Shown in pieces: positions 44,040-52,622 of a stretch of 64,000 nt of DNA. Source of the stretch: Puniceicoccaceae bacterium (lineage in GTDB: Bacteria; Verrucomicrobiota; Verrucomicrobiia; Opitutales; JAFGAQ01). Below the pieces are notes generated by a model, which was not told the origin of the DNA, made no database searches, and was given only the letters and a program-made list of their open reading frames with translations. Where the stretch lies: contig JANQOQ010000014.1 of assembly GCA_028285755.1 (NCBI GenBank), positions 62,001-126,000 of the forward strand, in the 5' to 3' direction. A program made the position numbers and the translations under genes. How positions within the stretch are numbered: position 1 is the first letter of the stretch; each line of letters starts with the position of its first letter.

Positions 44040-45011
44040 CTATGAAGTGGAGATGGTGGACTTCATGAGCCCCAGGCTGGAGGTAACGATGGCCTGAGAG
44101 TAGTGTTCGACAGTAAGGTCGGTGAACTTCTCATGTTCTTTGATGTAGACTTTGTAGTTGCCGGAATCCGTGGGGGTGATGAAGCGTTTGATGTTGGAGG
44201 GTTCGTCTTTGGTGAGGCCGTCTTCGGCGTAGAAGAAGAGGATGTTTGGCAGGACTTTCGATTTTGCGCTGCTGCTGGACTGGTAGCGGGCGGAGAGGAT
44301 ACGGATCTGCTCGATGCCGAGCTTGGCGGCGAGTTCCTCGGGGGTCATCTGGGCGGCGCGGCCGGCGTAGGGCATGTTTTTGTCTTCGTAGACGTTTGCG
44401 CGGATGTCCCAGGGGCCTTCGCCGATGGCGATGCGGTTGGGGCGGATGCCAGAGGCATCTGCAGCGGTGCTGAGGATGGAGCGGAGGTCGCCGTCGGGGT
44501 TGGAGGTGGAGTTCCAGGTCTTGTTGGCGGCGGAGGCAGCTGCAGTGATCAGGGAGACGACACGCCGCAGCTCATTGCGGTGGAGGCGCTTGAGCAGGAG
44601 GTTGACGCGGCGTTCGCGCCAGTCGTCCCCTTCGTCGGCGATTTCGTCGTGGTCGACACGGAGTGTCAGGCCTTTGTTGATAGTCTTTTCGTTGACGGTT
44701 TCACCATGGACTTCGATGCGCTTGAAGGAGGCACCGATTGCACGGATGTCGTCATCGTCGGAGAGGAAATACTCTTTGTTGATTCCTTTCTTGAACTCGA
44801 AGCGGCGGCCTACGGGGATGGGGGGAGCGAGGAAGTCGAGCAGGAGGTCGAGTTGGTTGGGATCCTGCCAACCGGCGGTGTATGCGGTGAGGGGTTGGGA
44901 GTAGTGGGCGGCGTCAAAGCGGTTTTCGTTGGCGGCATAAATAATGCCTGCGGCATTATTTTCAAGATTATCGGTCGGGAGGGAGGGTTCGTTTGAGGAG
45001 GGGTTTTTCAT
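44040..45011 (-). CDS. Major capsid protein
   Basis: 323 aa. The order of features fits HK97-fold capsid proteins of the Mu-like gpT / capsid-E type: an N-terminal arm, PPIPVGRRFEFKKGINKEYF..., a long spine helix (DWRERRVNLLLKRLHRNELRRVVSLIT), then GIRPNRIAIGEGPWDIRANVYE and the DLTVEHYSQAIVTSSLGLMKS C terminus. It follows the DUF2190 gene on the same strand, as in Mu-like heads. Confidence 0.75.
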   Translation of the reverse strand: MKNPSSNEPSLPTDNLENNAAGIIYAANENRFDAAHYSQPLTAYTAGWQDPNQLDLLLDFLAPPIPVGRRFEFKKGINKEYFLSDDDDIRAIGASFKRIEVHGETVNEKTINKGLTLRVDHDEIADEGDDWRERRVNLLLKRLHRNELRRVVSLITAAASAANKTWNSTSNPDGDLRSILSTAADASGIRPNRIAIGEGPWDIRANVYEDKNMPYAGRAAQMTPEELAAKLGIEQIRILSARYQSSSSAKSKVLPNILFFYAEDGLTKDEPSNIKRFITPTDSGNYKVYIKEHEKFTDLTVEHYSQAIVTSSLGLMKSTISTS

Positions 45012-45076
45012 GTTTTTCTTTACTCATGCAGAGGCGCGGAGACGCAGAGTTTTTAAATTATTGTAGTTACTATGAT

Positions 45077-45472
45077 TTAGCTGACGGTGCGTTGGTGGGG
45101 GCAGGGTGCGATTTCGAGGAGCTCGTCTGCGGCAGCGGCTTTAATGACGCGGCCGATGACTTCGTAGGTGCCGGGAGTAGCGGAAAGGGCAGCGGCCTTA
45201 CCGTCTGCTGCGGGGACAACCCAGGGGTTACCAGTGATAGTGGCTGAGGCGACGAGGAGGGTGGAGGAGTCTCCCGCGCCGAGGTATTGGATGGCGATGG
45301 AGTCTCCCACGGCGCCTTCGTCAAGGGCGACGCCGATGGGGGTATCGCTGGCACCTGCGGGTGCTACCTGAGAGTCGGTGGTGCCGGGTTTAACGAGGGT
45401 GTAGGGGGCGGTGATGGCGGCGGTTTCGAGGGTCTTCGTAACGCGTCCACCTAAATGGATAGTATTATTCAT
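45077..45472 (-). CDS. DUF2190-family capsid decoration protein
   Basis: 131 aa. Low-complexity Ala/Thr/Gly-rich sequence with LETAAITAPYTLVKPGTTD..VAPAGASDTPIGVALDEGAVGDSIAIQYLG, the DUF2190 pattern. It would cement the capsid lattice. Start 1 nt from the P1 arm of TWJ-30. Confidence 0.8.
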   Translation of the reverse strand: MNNTIHLGGRVTKTLETAAITAPYTLVKPGTTDSQVAPAGASDTPIGVALDEGAVGDSIAIQYLGAGDSSTLLVASATITGNPWVVPAADGKAAALSATPGTYEVIGRVIKAAAADELLEIAPCPHQRTVS

Positions 45473-45473
45473 A

Positions 45474-45693
45474 GGAGAGTAGCCTCAAACGGATGAGGCA
45501 GTTGGAGGGGTTATATTTTATTTATATGGTTAAATTGTATATAGAAATGGAGAATTTTTCTAAGATAACTACCTCATCCTTGAGCCGACATGCCAGGCGG
45601 CACTTCACAAAATATCTTAGTCATTTATAGGCATAAACTCCTAAGTATTTTGTTTGCTAACCAGACATCTCGGGCCGATTGAGACTTCCTCTA
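45474..45693 (+). repeat. TWJ-30
   Basis: P1 GAGAGTAGCCTCAA / TTGAGACTTCCTCT, P2 GGATGAGGCAGTT / AACTACCTCATCC: both sides changed in step relative to GGCGGTT/AACCGCC. P3 ATGCCAGG / CCAGACAT. Confidence 0.9.
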
Positions 45694-45696
45694 TTT

Positions 45697-45740
45697 TTTT
45701 GAGGGGTTGGAGCTTCGGACGGATGAGGCGTTGAATATTG
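45697..45740 (+). repeat. TWJ remnant, 5' half
   Basis: GGAGCTTCGGACGGATGAGG and CGTTGA match the 5' arms; the 3' arms are missing and the scaffold gene stop follows. Confidence 0.6.
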
Positions 45741-45789
45741 GGTTAAATTATAGGGATTTTGAAAATTTGGTTGGATGGATCCTATCGGG

Positions 45790-46221
45790 CTAGTCTGCCA
45801 TTAGGTGGGGGTGGGTGCGGCGGAGGTGGGTAAAGGCTTTTTGGAGGGAGCCGGGGCTTGCGGGGTCCAGGTTGCGGGAGTGGATGTATTCGTTAGCCAG
45901 CTGGAGGATGTGGTGCTGGCGGTTGTGCGGAGCGATGGGGGTGCGATAGCTTTTGGGGATGGTGTGGGTCTTGAGGGTCGGCTTCTCGGGAGTTAGGGGG
46001 TTGAGTTTGCTCAGGGGTTTGCCGTGGAGCTCGTTGGCGAGCCGTGTGCGCTGATGGGGGGCGATTTTGCCGGTTAAGAGGGCGTTTTCGAGGAGGAGCT
46101 GAATGTGGTGTTTGCGCTCTGCCGCCAGGGTTCGTTGAGTGCGTTTATGGGCCGCACGTTCTTTCTTCAGCTCCTGCTTGGCGAGGGCTTCGGGCGATTG
46201 AGGAGGTGGTTTCTCGTTCAT
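45790..46221 (-). CDS. Scaffold half of a Mu gpI-like protein
   Basis: 143 aa, helical and highly basic (KQELKKERAAHKRTQRTLAAERKHHIQLLLENALLTGKIAPHQRTRL). LLENALLTGKI.P..R is typical of the scaffold part of Mu-like protease/scaffold (I/Z) proteins. It is separated from the protease half by TWJ-31. The start codon lies in the P2 loop of TWJ-31 and the first codons (KPPPQSPEAL) are repeat sequence, so the N terminus is new. Confidence 0.7.
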   Translation of the reverse strand: MNEKPPPQSPEALAKQELKKERAAHKRTQRTLAAERKHHIQLLLENALLTGKIAPHQRTRLANELHGKPLSKLNPLTPEKPTLKTHTIPKSYRTPIAPHNRQHHILQLANEYIHSRNLDPASPGSLQKAFTHLRRTHPHLMAD

Positions 46222-46403
46222 ATTTAAAGGTTTAAATGGGGATCTTGGATTTTATCGATAACTGGTTGCATTCTGCCCACCTTCTCAATCTCGAGGCTAC
46301 AACCGCAGTGTGCTGCGGACTCAAAATATCAGTCAGGTATTGGCATACATTCCTTCATTTTGAGCCTTGCAAGCAGCGGTTCTAGTCCTCGCCGAAGCCC
46401 TCT
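46183..46403 (+). repeat. TWJ-31, splitting protease and scaffold
   Basis: P1 GAGGGCTTCGG / CCGAAGCCCTC (private pair), P2 GATTGAGGAGGTGG / CCACCTTCTCAATC, P3 AACCGCAG / CAGCGGTT. Bases 46404-46524 between this copy and the protease stop hold no gene. Confidence 0.92.
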
Positions 46404-46524
46404 TGGTGAAGTGCTTGCGGGAGTCTTTGGGTTGGCTAATGATGCATTGCTCTCTTGCCGGTCGGTTCAGTGGTTCCTGTGGAAATTTGGGTAGATATGA
46501 GTTCCGAATGCTGGAAAGGATCAA

Positions 46525-46995
46525 TTAAAACAGGGGTTGGGCGTTGAGGAGGTTGGGGTGGTTCGTGAGGCCGGCGGACTGGAGGTAGTAGGGGGTCATA
46601 CGGTTGCCTTTCAATCTGCGAAGGTGCCAGTGGGGGGAAAGGTAGCGGTAGGTCTGGTTTTGGAGGAGGGCCTCGCCTTCCGGGGTCCAGAGGATGAGGG
46701 TGTGGAGGCCGTCGGGGCGTGCCTGGATATCGTGGATGTGGCCGTAGTGGGTGAGGTCGTGCGGCTGGGGGGTGTCTACCGCCCAGTGGGGGTTATCGGG
46801 GTGGCCGATGTAGATGGGCAGATCTTGCGGGGTGTGGTAGGTCTGCGCCCGGAAGTTTTGCACGATGAGGCGGGCTGCGGTGGCGTCCAGAACCTGGATT
46901 AGGGGCTCGCCGGTGGCTTGGTGAGGACTTGAGGAGTAGGGGGCGAGCTGAAACCATTTGGAGAGCCCTAGGCGAATAAAGGAGGAGGTGGGCAT
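46525..46995 (-). CDS. Mu gpI-like prohead protease half
   Basis: 156 aa. DLPIYIGHPDNPHWAVDTPQPHDLTHYGHI, then GEALLQNQTYRYLSPHWHLRR and SAGLTNHPNLLNAQPLF match the N-terminal protease domain of Mu-like I proteins (YR.LSP.W ..... AGLTN.P). The natural protein continues into a scaffold region; here it stops and the scaffold is a separate gene beyond TWJ-31. Separate protease and scaffold chains would still work in principle, since Mu makes free scaffold (Z). Confidence 0.8.
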   Translation of the reverse strand: MPTSSFIRLGLSKWFQLAPYSSSPHQATGEPLIQVLDATAARLIVQNFRAQTYHTPQDLPIYIGHPDNPHWAVDTPQPHDLTHYGHIHDIQARPDGLHTLILWTPEGEALLQNQTYRYLSPHWHLRRLKGNRMTPYYLQSAGLTNHPNLLNAQPLF

Positions 46996-47012
46996 TTAGG
47001 TCTGTTTTGTAA

Positions 47013-47489
47013 TTAAGATGATTTACTCTGTGTCTTTTTTCTTTTCGTAACTGTCTTCTTCTCAATTTTTTTATCTTGCTTTTCAAAGAAAGAATAAGTT
47101 GGTAGTAAAATTTCTAACCATGGTCCTCTACTCGTATTTGCTCTAACTATTTCACGTGCAGTTCCGTATAGAATAGATGATCCGCTCACAGTTAAGATTT
47201 TCATCTTTTTATCTTCCTCAAATTTAGGAAATAGTTCAAAAAAACCAACTATTGTTATACAAAAACTATATGGATAGTTAATGTCAGATTTAGGTTTATA
47301 ACTTATATTTAAAGTTAATTGCCAGATATCATCGTGATCAACACCCTCAACCTCTGACTTATATTTTGTGTAGTCCGCTGAAAAACCATCACCTAGAACA
47401 AATGGTTTTTGGTCATCTTTATATACAGCATTAGCTTTAATGCTAAATTCAGCTACAAAATAGTTGAGTAAGTTTATAGGTGGTTTCAT
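47013..47489 (-). CDS. SecB-like chaperone of a TAC module
   Basis: 158 aa. ISYKPKSDINYPYSFCITIVGFFEL, then SSILYGTAREIVRANTSRGPWLEILLPTYSF is the SecB fold signature (L...AR..V...T..G..P...LPP..F). It overlaps the antitoxin stop by 1 nt. SecB-like chaperones in toxin-antitoxin-chaperone systems hold and stabilise the antitoxin. AT-rich, unlike the flanking head genes. Confidence 0.85.
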   Translation of the reverse strand: MKPPINLLNYFVAEFSIKANAVYKDDQKPFVLGDGFSADYTKYKSEVEGVDHDDIWQLTLNISYKPKSDINYPYSFCITIVGFFELFPKFEEDKKMKILTVSGSSILYGTAREIVRANTSRGPWLEILLPTYSFFEKQDKKIEKKTVTKRKKTQSKSS

Positions 47490-48004
47490 TATGCAGCATC
47501 AGGAAGTGGGTATCTGGAATCTGATGTTTTTGATTTAGGAGCTGCTAATTGAGTAAGGTTTCGTCTAGCAATTGGTGATTTGGCTCTTTGGTAGTATGCG
47601 TCTTTCCAGTCAACCGGTATGCCTAATTTATTCTTCAAATCTACAATACCAATTGTACCGTCCTGAACACATCGTAGAAATAAATTTATCGAACGACTTG
47701 GCTTATTCTTTCCATTTTCCCACCTAGTCCAACTTTTTTCACCTATTTGTAATAATTTGGATATTTCTCTCTGTGACATTCCATAACTATCCCTAATTGC
47801 TTTTATATCATTTGGTGATAATATTTTTAAATATTTTAATCTTTCTTCCTCTATTAAATCTAAAGATTCTTGTGTTAAAGAATATTCATCTATCTTTTCA
47901 TTATAAAATAATTCAACTTCTACGGTAATTGTGGATTCAATTCCTTCATTATTTAAATCAGGAATTTGTATTTCAATTTTATCTTTTTTAGTATTGGGTT
48001 TCAT
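47489..48004 (-). CDS. HTH antitoxin (MqsA/HigA type) of a TAC module
   Basis: 171 aa. The N-terminal domain (about 1-60) precedes an XRE/MqsA-like helix-turn-helix: DIKAIRDSYGMSQREISKLLQIGEKSWTRWENGKNKPS. The C-terminal tail (LAAPKSKTSDSRYPLPDAA) resembles the chaperone-addiction tails of TAC antitoxins, which the SecB partner binds. Overlaps both neighbours by 1-4 nt, so it is the middle gene of a tight three-gene operon. Confidence 0.85.
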   Translation of the reverse strand: MKPNTKKDKIEIQIPDLNNEGIESTITVEVELFYNEKIDEYSLTQESLDLIEEERLKYLKILSPNDIKAIRDSYGMSQREISKLLQIGEKSWTRWENGKNKPSRSINLFLRCVQDGTIGIVDLKNKLGIPVDWKDAYYQRAKSPIARRNLTQLAAPKSKTSDSRYPLPDAA

Positions 48005-48333
48005 GATTTGTGGTATTTTGAGGTATGCGCAGAATAGATTTTTGCAAAATTATCAAAGAGAGTAATTTTTCCGTAGAATTCATCCCCTGAGATGATAAAG
48101 ATAAATTCCCATGTGAATCCTCCCTTTTTAAAGTTTGGAATTTCAATACCTTTAGCGTTTTTTTGCTCAAGAAATTTTATCATTTCTTCATGAACATGAT
48201 AGTATTCTTTTCCATGTGGTAGAATACATCGGCTTCGGGCATTAAAACACCATTCTAACTTTGGAGGTGCATTTGCCTTCAAACAAGAAATCACCTTTTC
48301 TTTCCATTCTTTTGGGATTTTGTCTGAATACAT
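48001..48333 (-). CDS. Putative toxin of the TAC module
   Basis: 110 aa, basic. Begins MYSDKIPKEWKEKVISCLK and has GIEIPNFKKGGFTWEFIFIISGDEFYGKITLFDN in the second half. I do not recognise its family with certainty; an MqsR-like RNase is a possibility because the antitoxin resembles MqsA. The gene order toxin-antitoxin-SecB supports the role. Bases 48334-48497 are AT-rich with no gene, and may hold the promoter of this operon. Confidence 0.65.
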   Translation of the reverse strand: MYSDKIPKEWKEKVISCLKANAPPKLEWCFNARSRCILPHGKEYYHVHEEMIKFLEQKNAKGIEIPNFKKGGFTWEFIFIISGDEFYGKITLFDNFAKIYSAHTSKYHKS

Positions 48334-48497
48334 TAGAAAAATTAGCGGATTTTTTCTTCATGACATTTTTTGATGTATCAATTGATACCATATGTCAATC
48401 GGAACTTTATGCAATGGGTTAAGTTAATTTTCTAATGATTAGATGATTATTTTAATAAATTAAATAATAAAATAGCTAAATTATATACTTATGTTTA

Positions 48498-48857
48498 TTA
48501 GTTTTGGGAGTCTTTCAGTTCTTGGAGTTCGGTGGCGAGTTGGGTGTAGCGGTGGATAAATTCGTGCATCCAGGGTTGGGAGGTGAGGTAGAGGGTGGCG
48601 CCTTCCTGGATGATGAGTGTGCGCGGCTGGTCGGGTGAGTTGGTGGGTGTCAGCTCGTTGATACCGACCTGGGCGAGTGTGCGGTAGGTAAGGTCATCGG
48701 GCAGGCTGAGCTGCGTCTGCGAGGGCAGCGCTATCCGCCAGGCGTTCCCCGATGCGGATACCGTAGGTGTGGGGGGTTGCGGGGTCGTGGTGCAGCTGGC
48801 GCAGAGCAGCGTCAACAGCAGCAAGGTCACCGCGGCGATCGGTTTTGATGAGTTCAT
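48498..48857 (-). CDS. Small lipoprotein, possible outer spanin
   Basis: 119 aa with lipoprotein signal (lipobox CASC, Cys22) and a Pro/Thr-rich stretch just after it, as in Rz1-type outer-membrane spanins. It is longer than typical Rz1. It overlaps the preceding gene by 164 nt in another frame, which is also the Rz/Rz1 style. Role in lysis is inferred from this and the phage context. Confidence 0.6.
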   Translation of the reverse strand: MNSSKPIAAVTLLLLTLLCASCTTTPQPPTPTVSASGNAWRIALPSQTQLSLPDDLTYRTLAQVGINELTPTNSPDQPRTLIIQEGATLYLTSQPWMHEFIHRYTQLATELQELKDSQN

Positions 48858-49011
48858 GGGCGAGGGGTTGGAAGGTGAGGGCTTTGGCCTCTTCGAGGGA
48901 GGTGGGTTGCTGGGAGTGGTCTTCGAGGATTTTTTCGAGGCGCTGTTTGGCGAGTTTGAGGAGTTGAGGTATTAACCAGGCCAGGACGCGGATAAGGAGT
49001 GTTTTGAACAT
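48694..49011 (-). CDS. Membrane-associated protein, possible inner spanin/holin
   Basis: 105 aa. The N terminus MFKTLLIRVLAWLIPQLLKL is amphipathic to hydrophobic; the remainder is charged and helical with no coiled-coil repeats as strong as in Rz. Starts 13 nt from TWJ-32. The upstream frame stays open through TWJ-32 but has no better start. Assigned by position beside the lipoprotein. Confidence 0.5.
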   Translation of the reverse strand: MFKTLLIRVLAWLIPQLLKLAKQRLEKILEDHSQQPTSLEEAKALTFQPLAHELIKTDRRGDLAAVDAALRQLHHDPATPHTYGIRIGERLADSAALADAAQPAR

Positions 49012-49024
49012 TTGAGGGGGAGGA

Positions 49025-49238
49025 GAAGGCCTCGGACGGATGAGGCGGTTAAGTATTTTGACTATTTTAGTTAGATCGAACGAGAAAGTATAATTGGTTA
49101 TGAAAGGGTATTCCAACCGCCTCATCCTTGGAGCGACAAGCAAGGGGTGCTGCGGATGCGAACTGCAGTCGAGTATATGAATACACTCCTTTGTTCTTAC
49201 CTTGCAGACCTTGCTTCTCATCTCCACCGAGACCTTCT
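49025..49238 (+). repeat. TWJ-32
   Basis: P1 GAAGGCCTCGG / CCGAGACCTTC, P2 GGATGAGGCGGTT / AACCGCCTCATCC, P3 AAGCAAGG / CCTTGCTT (all 8 pairs), apex GAGTATATGAATACACTC. Confidence 0.93.
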
Positions 49239-49320
49239 TGGAGGGTGCTGCGAGGCCCATAACAGGCATCTCGCTAACACCCAATAAGGGTATTGGGTAT
49301 GCGTTGGTAATTTAGTATCT

Positions 49321-49977
49321 TTAATGGAAAATTAGTGGAAGAGGTGGAGGTGGTATATCTTCATCAATTTCTTTAATTTTCTGATGGTATGTGATGTAGA
49401 AATCGTAGTCTGCTCCAGATTCTGAAGAATCATAATAATAAGCATATAGAACTATACTGCTATTTTGATTTTCCCATTCTGCAATCATTGCAAAATCTTT
49501 ATTGAGTATAAGCCGACTTATTTCTGATTCTGGTTGATTGTTGCGTTCTTTTTTGGAGACCTGAGTTATTCTTATATTGATAGGTTTTCCAAGGTGTTGC
49601 CGTAGTTGTTGATTTACTATGAGGTAGGTTTGTAGGAACTCATGAGCACTGCTTAATTGGGGTAAGTTGTCTATATACATATTATGTAATACTACGCTAA
49701 CGCTGTAGAGCCTTGATTCTTCGAAACGATATATCTTTTCTGATGGGTAGTTGATGTATTGGCTGAGATAGGCTTTGTAGTAATTATCGTAGCTACGATC
49801 AGGTAGTATATTACCGTTTGTGTAGTGGTCGACTTGGTTAGGCGACATACCCCACTTAATGTGAGGAAGATCGGGGCTGATGAGTGGGTTTGGTTGGTCG
49901 GCGGCGGGGCTGAAGCCTTGCAGGAGGAGGAGCAGGGCGGTGATGATGATGAGTTTGAGTGTGCGGGATTCGATCAT
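49321..49977 (-). CDS. Secreted LNWGM-family protein, distant fourth member
   Basis: 218 aa with a signal peptide (TLKLIIITALLLLLQGFSPA). PDLPHIKWGMSPNQVDHYTNG is close to the [15 protein letters not shown] start of the three tail-module proteins, followed by L.QHLGKPI in place of L..KYGEPL. It ends in a Pro-rich tail (PPPPLPLIF). Not attached to a tape-measure gene. Function unknown. Confidence 0.7.
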   Translation of the reverse strand: MIESRTLKLIIITALLLLLQGFSPAADQPNPLISPDLPHIKWGMSPNQVDHYTNGNILPDRSYDNYYKAYLSQYINYPSEKIYRFEESRLYSVSVVLHNMYIDNLPQLSSAHEFLQTYLIVNQQLRQHLGKPINIRITQVSKKERNNQPESEISRLILNKDFAMIAEWENQNSSIVLYAYYYDSSESGADYDFYITYHQKIKEIDEDIPPPPLPLIFH

Positions 49978-50201
49978 AGTAGTATAAGTGGGTTAACACT
50001 AAGAATAACGAATCTGCAGGGTGGTTTATTAGGGGGTTGGGGGTTACAGGAAAGGATTTGGTGCTGATTTCGATGAGTAATTTGAGGCGGTAAATTAAAA
50101 GTTTTTAATGAAAATTGATGCAATTGACATATTGGAGAGTATTAATCTAAAGTCGTTCTCTTCACAGTCGATAAGTGTAATAGATTAATGCTGCGTATAT
50201 A

Positions 50202-51629
50202 ATGCATTCTGCTGCAATAAGGGTTCGGATCAGGGTATATGGCTTAGCTACGGTTTTTGGATCGATAGTGTGGCTGTTGGATGCGTTGATGGATCGCTTT
50301 TTCTTTTATGAGGGAACGATGATGGAGTTGCTGATTACGGATGTACCCGCACATGAGGTGTATATACGGACGCTGATTCTGGTATCCTTCCTGGTGTTTG
50401 CAGAGGTGATCTCACGTATTATCGTTAAGCTGAATAAGAATCAGTATTTTCTAAAAACCATTATGAGCATGATTCCCTTGCCGGTCTTTTATAAGGATAC
50501 CGAAGGGCGTTATCTGGGAGTGAATCGGGCATTCCTGGAATATGTGGGGATCGAAAGGGAGGCAATTATCGGGAAATCGGTTTATGAGCTTTATGAAGCG
50601 GATCTTGCGCAGACTTATCACGAGGCAGATCTCGAGTTGTTGAAAGCGGGAGGCACTCAAAGCTATGAGGCCCATGTAAGGAGGTATGACGGTAGTTTGC
50701 GGGATGTGGTGTTTGAGAAAAGTGTATTTAAGGATATTAATGGAAAGGTGGATGGCATCATTGGCACGGTGATCGATCTTACCGAGGAAAAGCAAATCAG
50801 GCAGAATCTAATCGAGGCCAAGGAAGCAGCGGAAAGTGCAAACCAGGCCAAGAGTGAGTTTTTTGCGGTCGTGAGTCATGAATTGCGCACTCCGTTGAAT
50901 CCGATTATCGGGTTTTCGAATTTGCTTCTGGAGAGCTGCGAAACGCAGTTGGAGCGGGAATATATCGAGAATATCATTGGTTCGGCCAATAAGCAGCGTC
51001 AGCTTATCGAGCAGCTGCTCAATTACTCGGAGATCAGTAAGGGCAACCTGCCGGCCTCCCTGGAGGAGTTCAGCCTGGTCGAGTTGTGCAATTACTATGT
51101 GGCGAATTATGAGCTGCATCCTAAGAAACTGACTTTGGAATTCATCAATGGGGATTTATTCGATGCGGTGTCTGAAGATTTAGTAGTGTTGGGTCCAAAA
51201 GGTATGTTGGAGCAGGTTTTAGGGAACCTGTTGGATAATGCATTTAAGTATACAGAGGCCGGGCAGGTGAGCCTGAAGATGGGCATGGAGCAAATGAAGG
51301 GTCGTCATCCCCGATTTCACTTCTCGATAATGGATACGGGCGTTGGCATTGAGGTGCATCACTTTGAGAGTATTTTTGAGGCGTTCCGGCAGGTGGAGTC
51401 TTCGCAGACTCGCAATCATGAGGGCTTGGGGCTGGGCCTGGCGATGAGTAAGAAGATCGTGGAGACCCTGGGCGGTGAGATCGGTGTGCAGAGCAAGGTG
51501 GGTGTGGGCTCGACCTTTTGGTTTAACCTGAGTATGCCGGTTGCCCTGGAGGGGCAGGATTTTCGGGGGAATGGTGGAGATTTGGTGCCGACTGTGGAAG
51601 CGGAAGTGGTAGCAGCGGCTTCGGTGTAA
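50202..51629 (+). CDS. PAS-domain sensor histidine kinase (cargo)
   Basis: 475 aa. Two N-terminal membrane segments (about residues 14-32 and 50-70) enclose a short outside loop; then a PAS domain (about 85-200, PLPVFYKDTEGRYLGVNRAFLEYVG), HisKA with the phospho-His in SHELRTPLNPIIGF, and HATPase with N box NLLDNAFKYTEA, G1 DTGVGI and G2 GLGLGLAMSKKI. No response regulator adjoins it. It is on the plus strand inside the minus-strand phage genes, so it is either cargo or original chromosome between shuffled blocks. Confidence 0.9.
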   Translation: MHSAAIRVRIRVYGLATVFGSIVWLLDALMDRFFFYEGTMMELLITDVPAHEVYIRTLILVSFLVFAEVISRIIVKLNKNQYFLKTIMSMIPLPVFYKDTEGRYLGVNRAFLEYVGIEREAIIGKSVYELYEADLAQTYHEADLELLKAGGTQSYEAHVRRYDGSLRDVVFEKSVFKDINGKVDGIIGTVIDLTEEKQIRQNLIEAKEAAESANQAKSEFFAVVSHELRTPLNPIIGFSNLLLESCETQLEREYIENIIGSANKQRQLIEQLLNYSEISKGNLPASLEEFSLVELCNYYVANYELHPKKLTLEFINGDLFDAVSEDLVVLGPKGMLEQVLGNLLDNAFKYTEAGQVSLKMGMEQMKGRHPRFHFSIMDTGVGIEVHHFESIFEAFRQVESSQTRNHEGLGLGLAMSKKIVETLGGEIGVQSKVGVGSTFWFNLSMPVALEGQDFRGNGGDLVPTVEAEVVAAASV

Positions 51630-51636
51630 GGGAGTT

Positions 51637-52065
51637 TTACCCGCTCATTTTGCCCTGGAGCTGGGCGGTATGCGAGATGAGGGTCTTGATATCGTGGGCC
51701 ATTTCGTGCATGAGGGCCTTTTGGGTGGCTTCGGAGGTTTTAAGCTCGGCGGTGAGTTTTTCGACTTTGCGGATGGACTCGTAGATGTGCTGCCGGGACT
51801 TGGCGGCGCTTTCGCGCATTTGGGTGAATTCTTCGTCCATGCGGGTGCTGAGGTGTTGGAGGTTTTGCTCAAGCTTGGTGAGGGCTTCTTTGGTAGCAAA
51901 TTTTTCGTTGAGGGGCGGGGTGGTTTGTTTGACGTAGCGGTCGTCACTGCGCAGGATGTTCCAGCGGGCGTTTGCTGCAAATCCTAATGCGGCAGCCAAT
52001 ACAATGAGTACGGTGGCGGTAATGTAGCCTTCCAGATTTTGGGCAGGTAACAAAGCAATGTGCAT
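51637..52065 (-). CDS. Membrane-anchored coiled-coil protein (Mu gp25/DUF2730-like)
   Basis: 142 aa. One membrane helix (ATVLIVLAAALGFAANA), then a coiled coil over the rest (ATKEALTKLEQNLQHLSTRMDEEF...). In Mu-like phages a protein of this build lies just before the small terminase. Here it lies just after it in transcription order. Confidence 0.6.
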   Translation of the reverse strand: MHIALLPAQNLEGYITATVLIVLAAALGFAANARWNILRSDDRYVKQTTPPLNEKFATKEALTKLEQNLQHLSTRMDEEFTQMRESAAKSRQHIYESIRKVEKLTAELKTSEATQKALMHEMAHDIKTLISHTAQLQGKMSG

Positions 52066-52109
52066 GAGGTAGTAATTTTATTAGGAATGGGTAAGAGCGT
52101 TTGTCGGGT

Positions 52110-52622
52110 TTAATCGGAGGAAATGCGTTCGCCTGCGATTCCGAGGAGGTGGCGGATCTCGTGCTCGCCGTGGGCGTGGTGAGCCTTGGGGGGCAGGGCG
52201 GCCTCGATGGCGGTCTTCTGGGTGTCGTTGATCTGCTTGAGGATGGCGGCGAGGTCTTTCAGGGAGGTGCCGGTCTTGGGGTCGGGGATACCGGTGGCGA
52301 GGATGTCGAAGATGTGCTGCGCCATGAGGGTGGTGGCTGCACGGAGGATGGGGGTGGTCGGGTCTTCCTCGAGGATGCGTTGCTTCAGGTGTTCGGTTGC
52401 GAGGGTCTGCGCGTGTTCGAGGCGGGCGAGCTTGTGCTCGTAGAGGTAGCTGCGGAGCTTACGCACCTGGGGGGCGGAGAGGTCGATCCCGTAGCGCGCT
52501 TCGATGAAGGACTGAAAGTCGCGCGTGCCGTTATTGGGATAAAGATTGATGTAGCTGACCAGCTGATCCAGCTGCTCCTGGGAAAAGGCTTCGGACGGAT
52601 GGGGGGCTGTGGGTTTCGGCAT
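52110..52622 (-). CDS. Small terminase subunit-like protein (Mu gp27/DUF3486 type)
   Basis: 170 aa. A helix-turn-helix region (GTRDFQSFIEARYGIDLSAPQVRKLRSYLYEHKLAR) is followed by long helices (QRILEEDPTTPILRAATTLMAQHIFDI). This fits DNA-packaging recognition subunits of Mu-like phages. The start codon is inside the P2 loop of TWJ-33, and residues 5-12 (TAPHPSEA) are encoded by its 5' arms. The large terminase gene is 6 kb away, an unusual separation. Confidence 0.7.
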   Translation of the reverse strand: MPKPTAPHPSEAFSQEQLDQLVSYINLYPNNGTRDFQSFIEARYGIDLSAPQVRKLRSYLYEHKLARLEHAQTLATEHLKQRILEEDPTTPILRAATTLMAQHIFDILATGIPDPKTGTSLKDLAAILKQINDTQKTAIEAALPPKAHHAHGEHEIRHLLGIAGERISSD

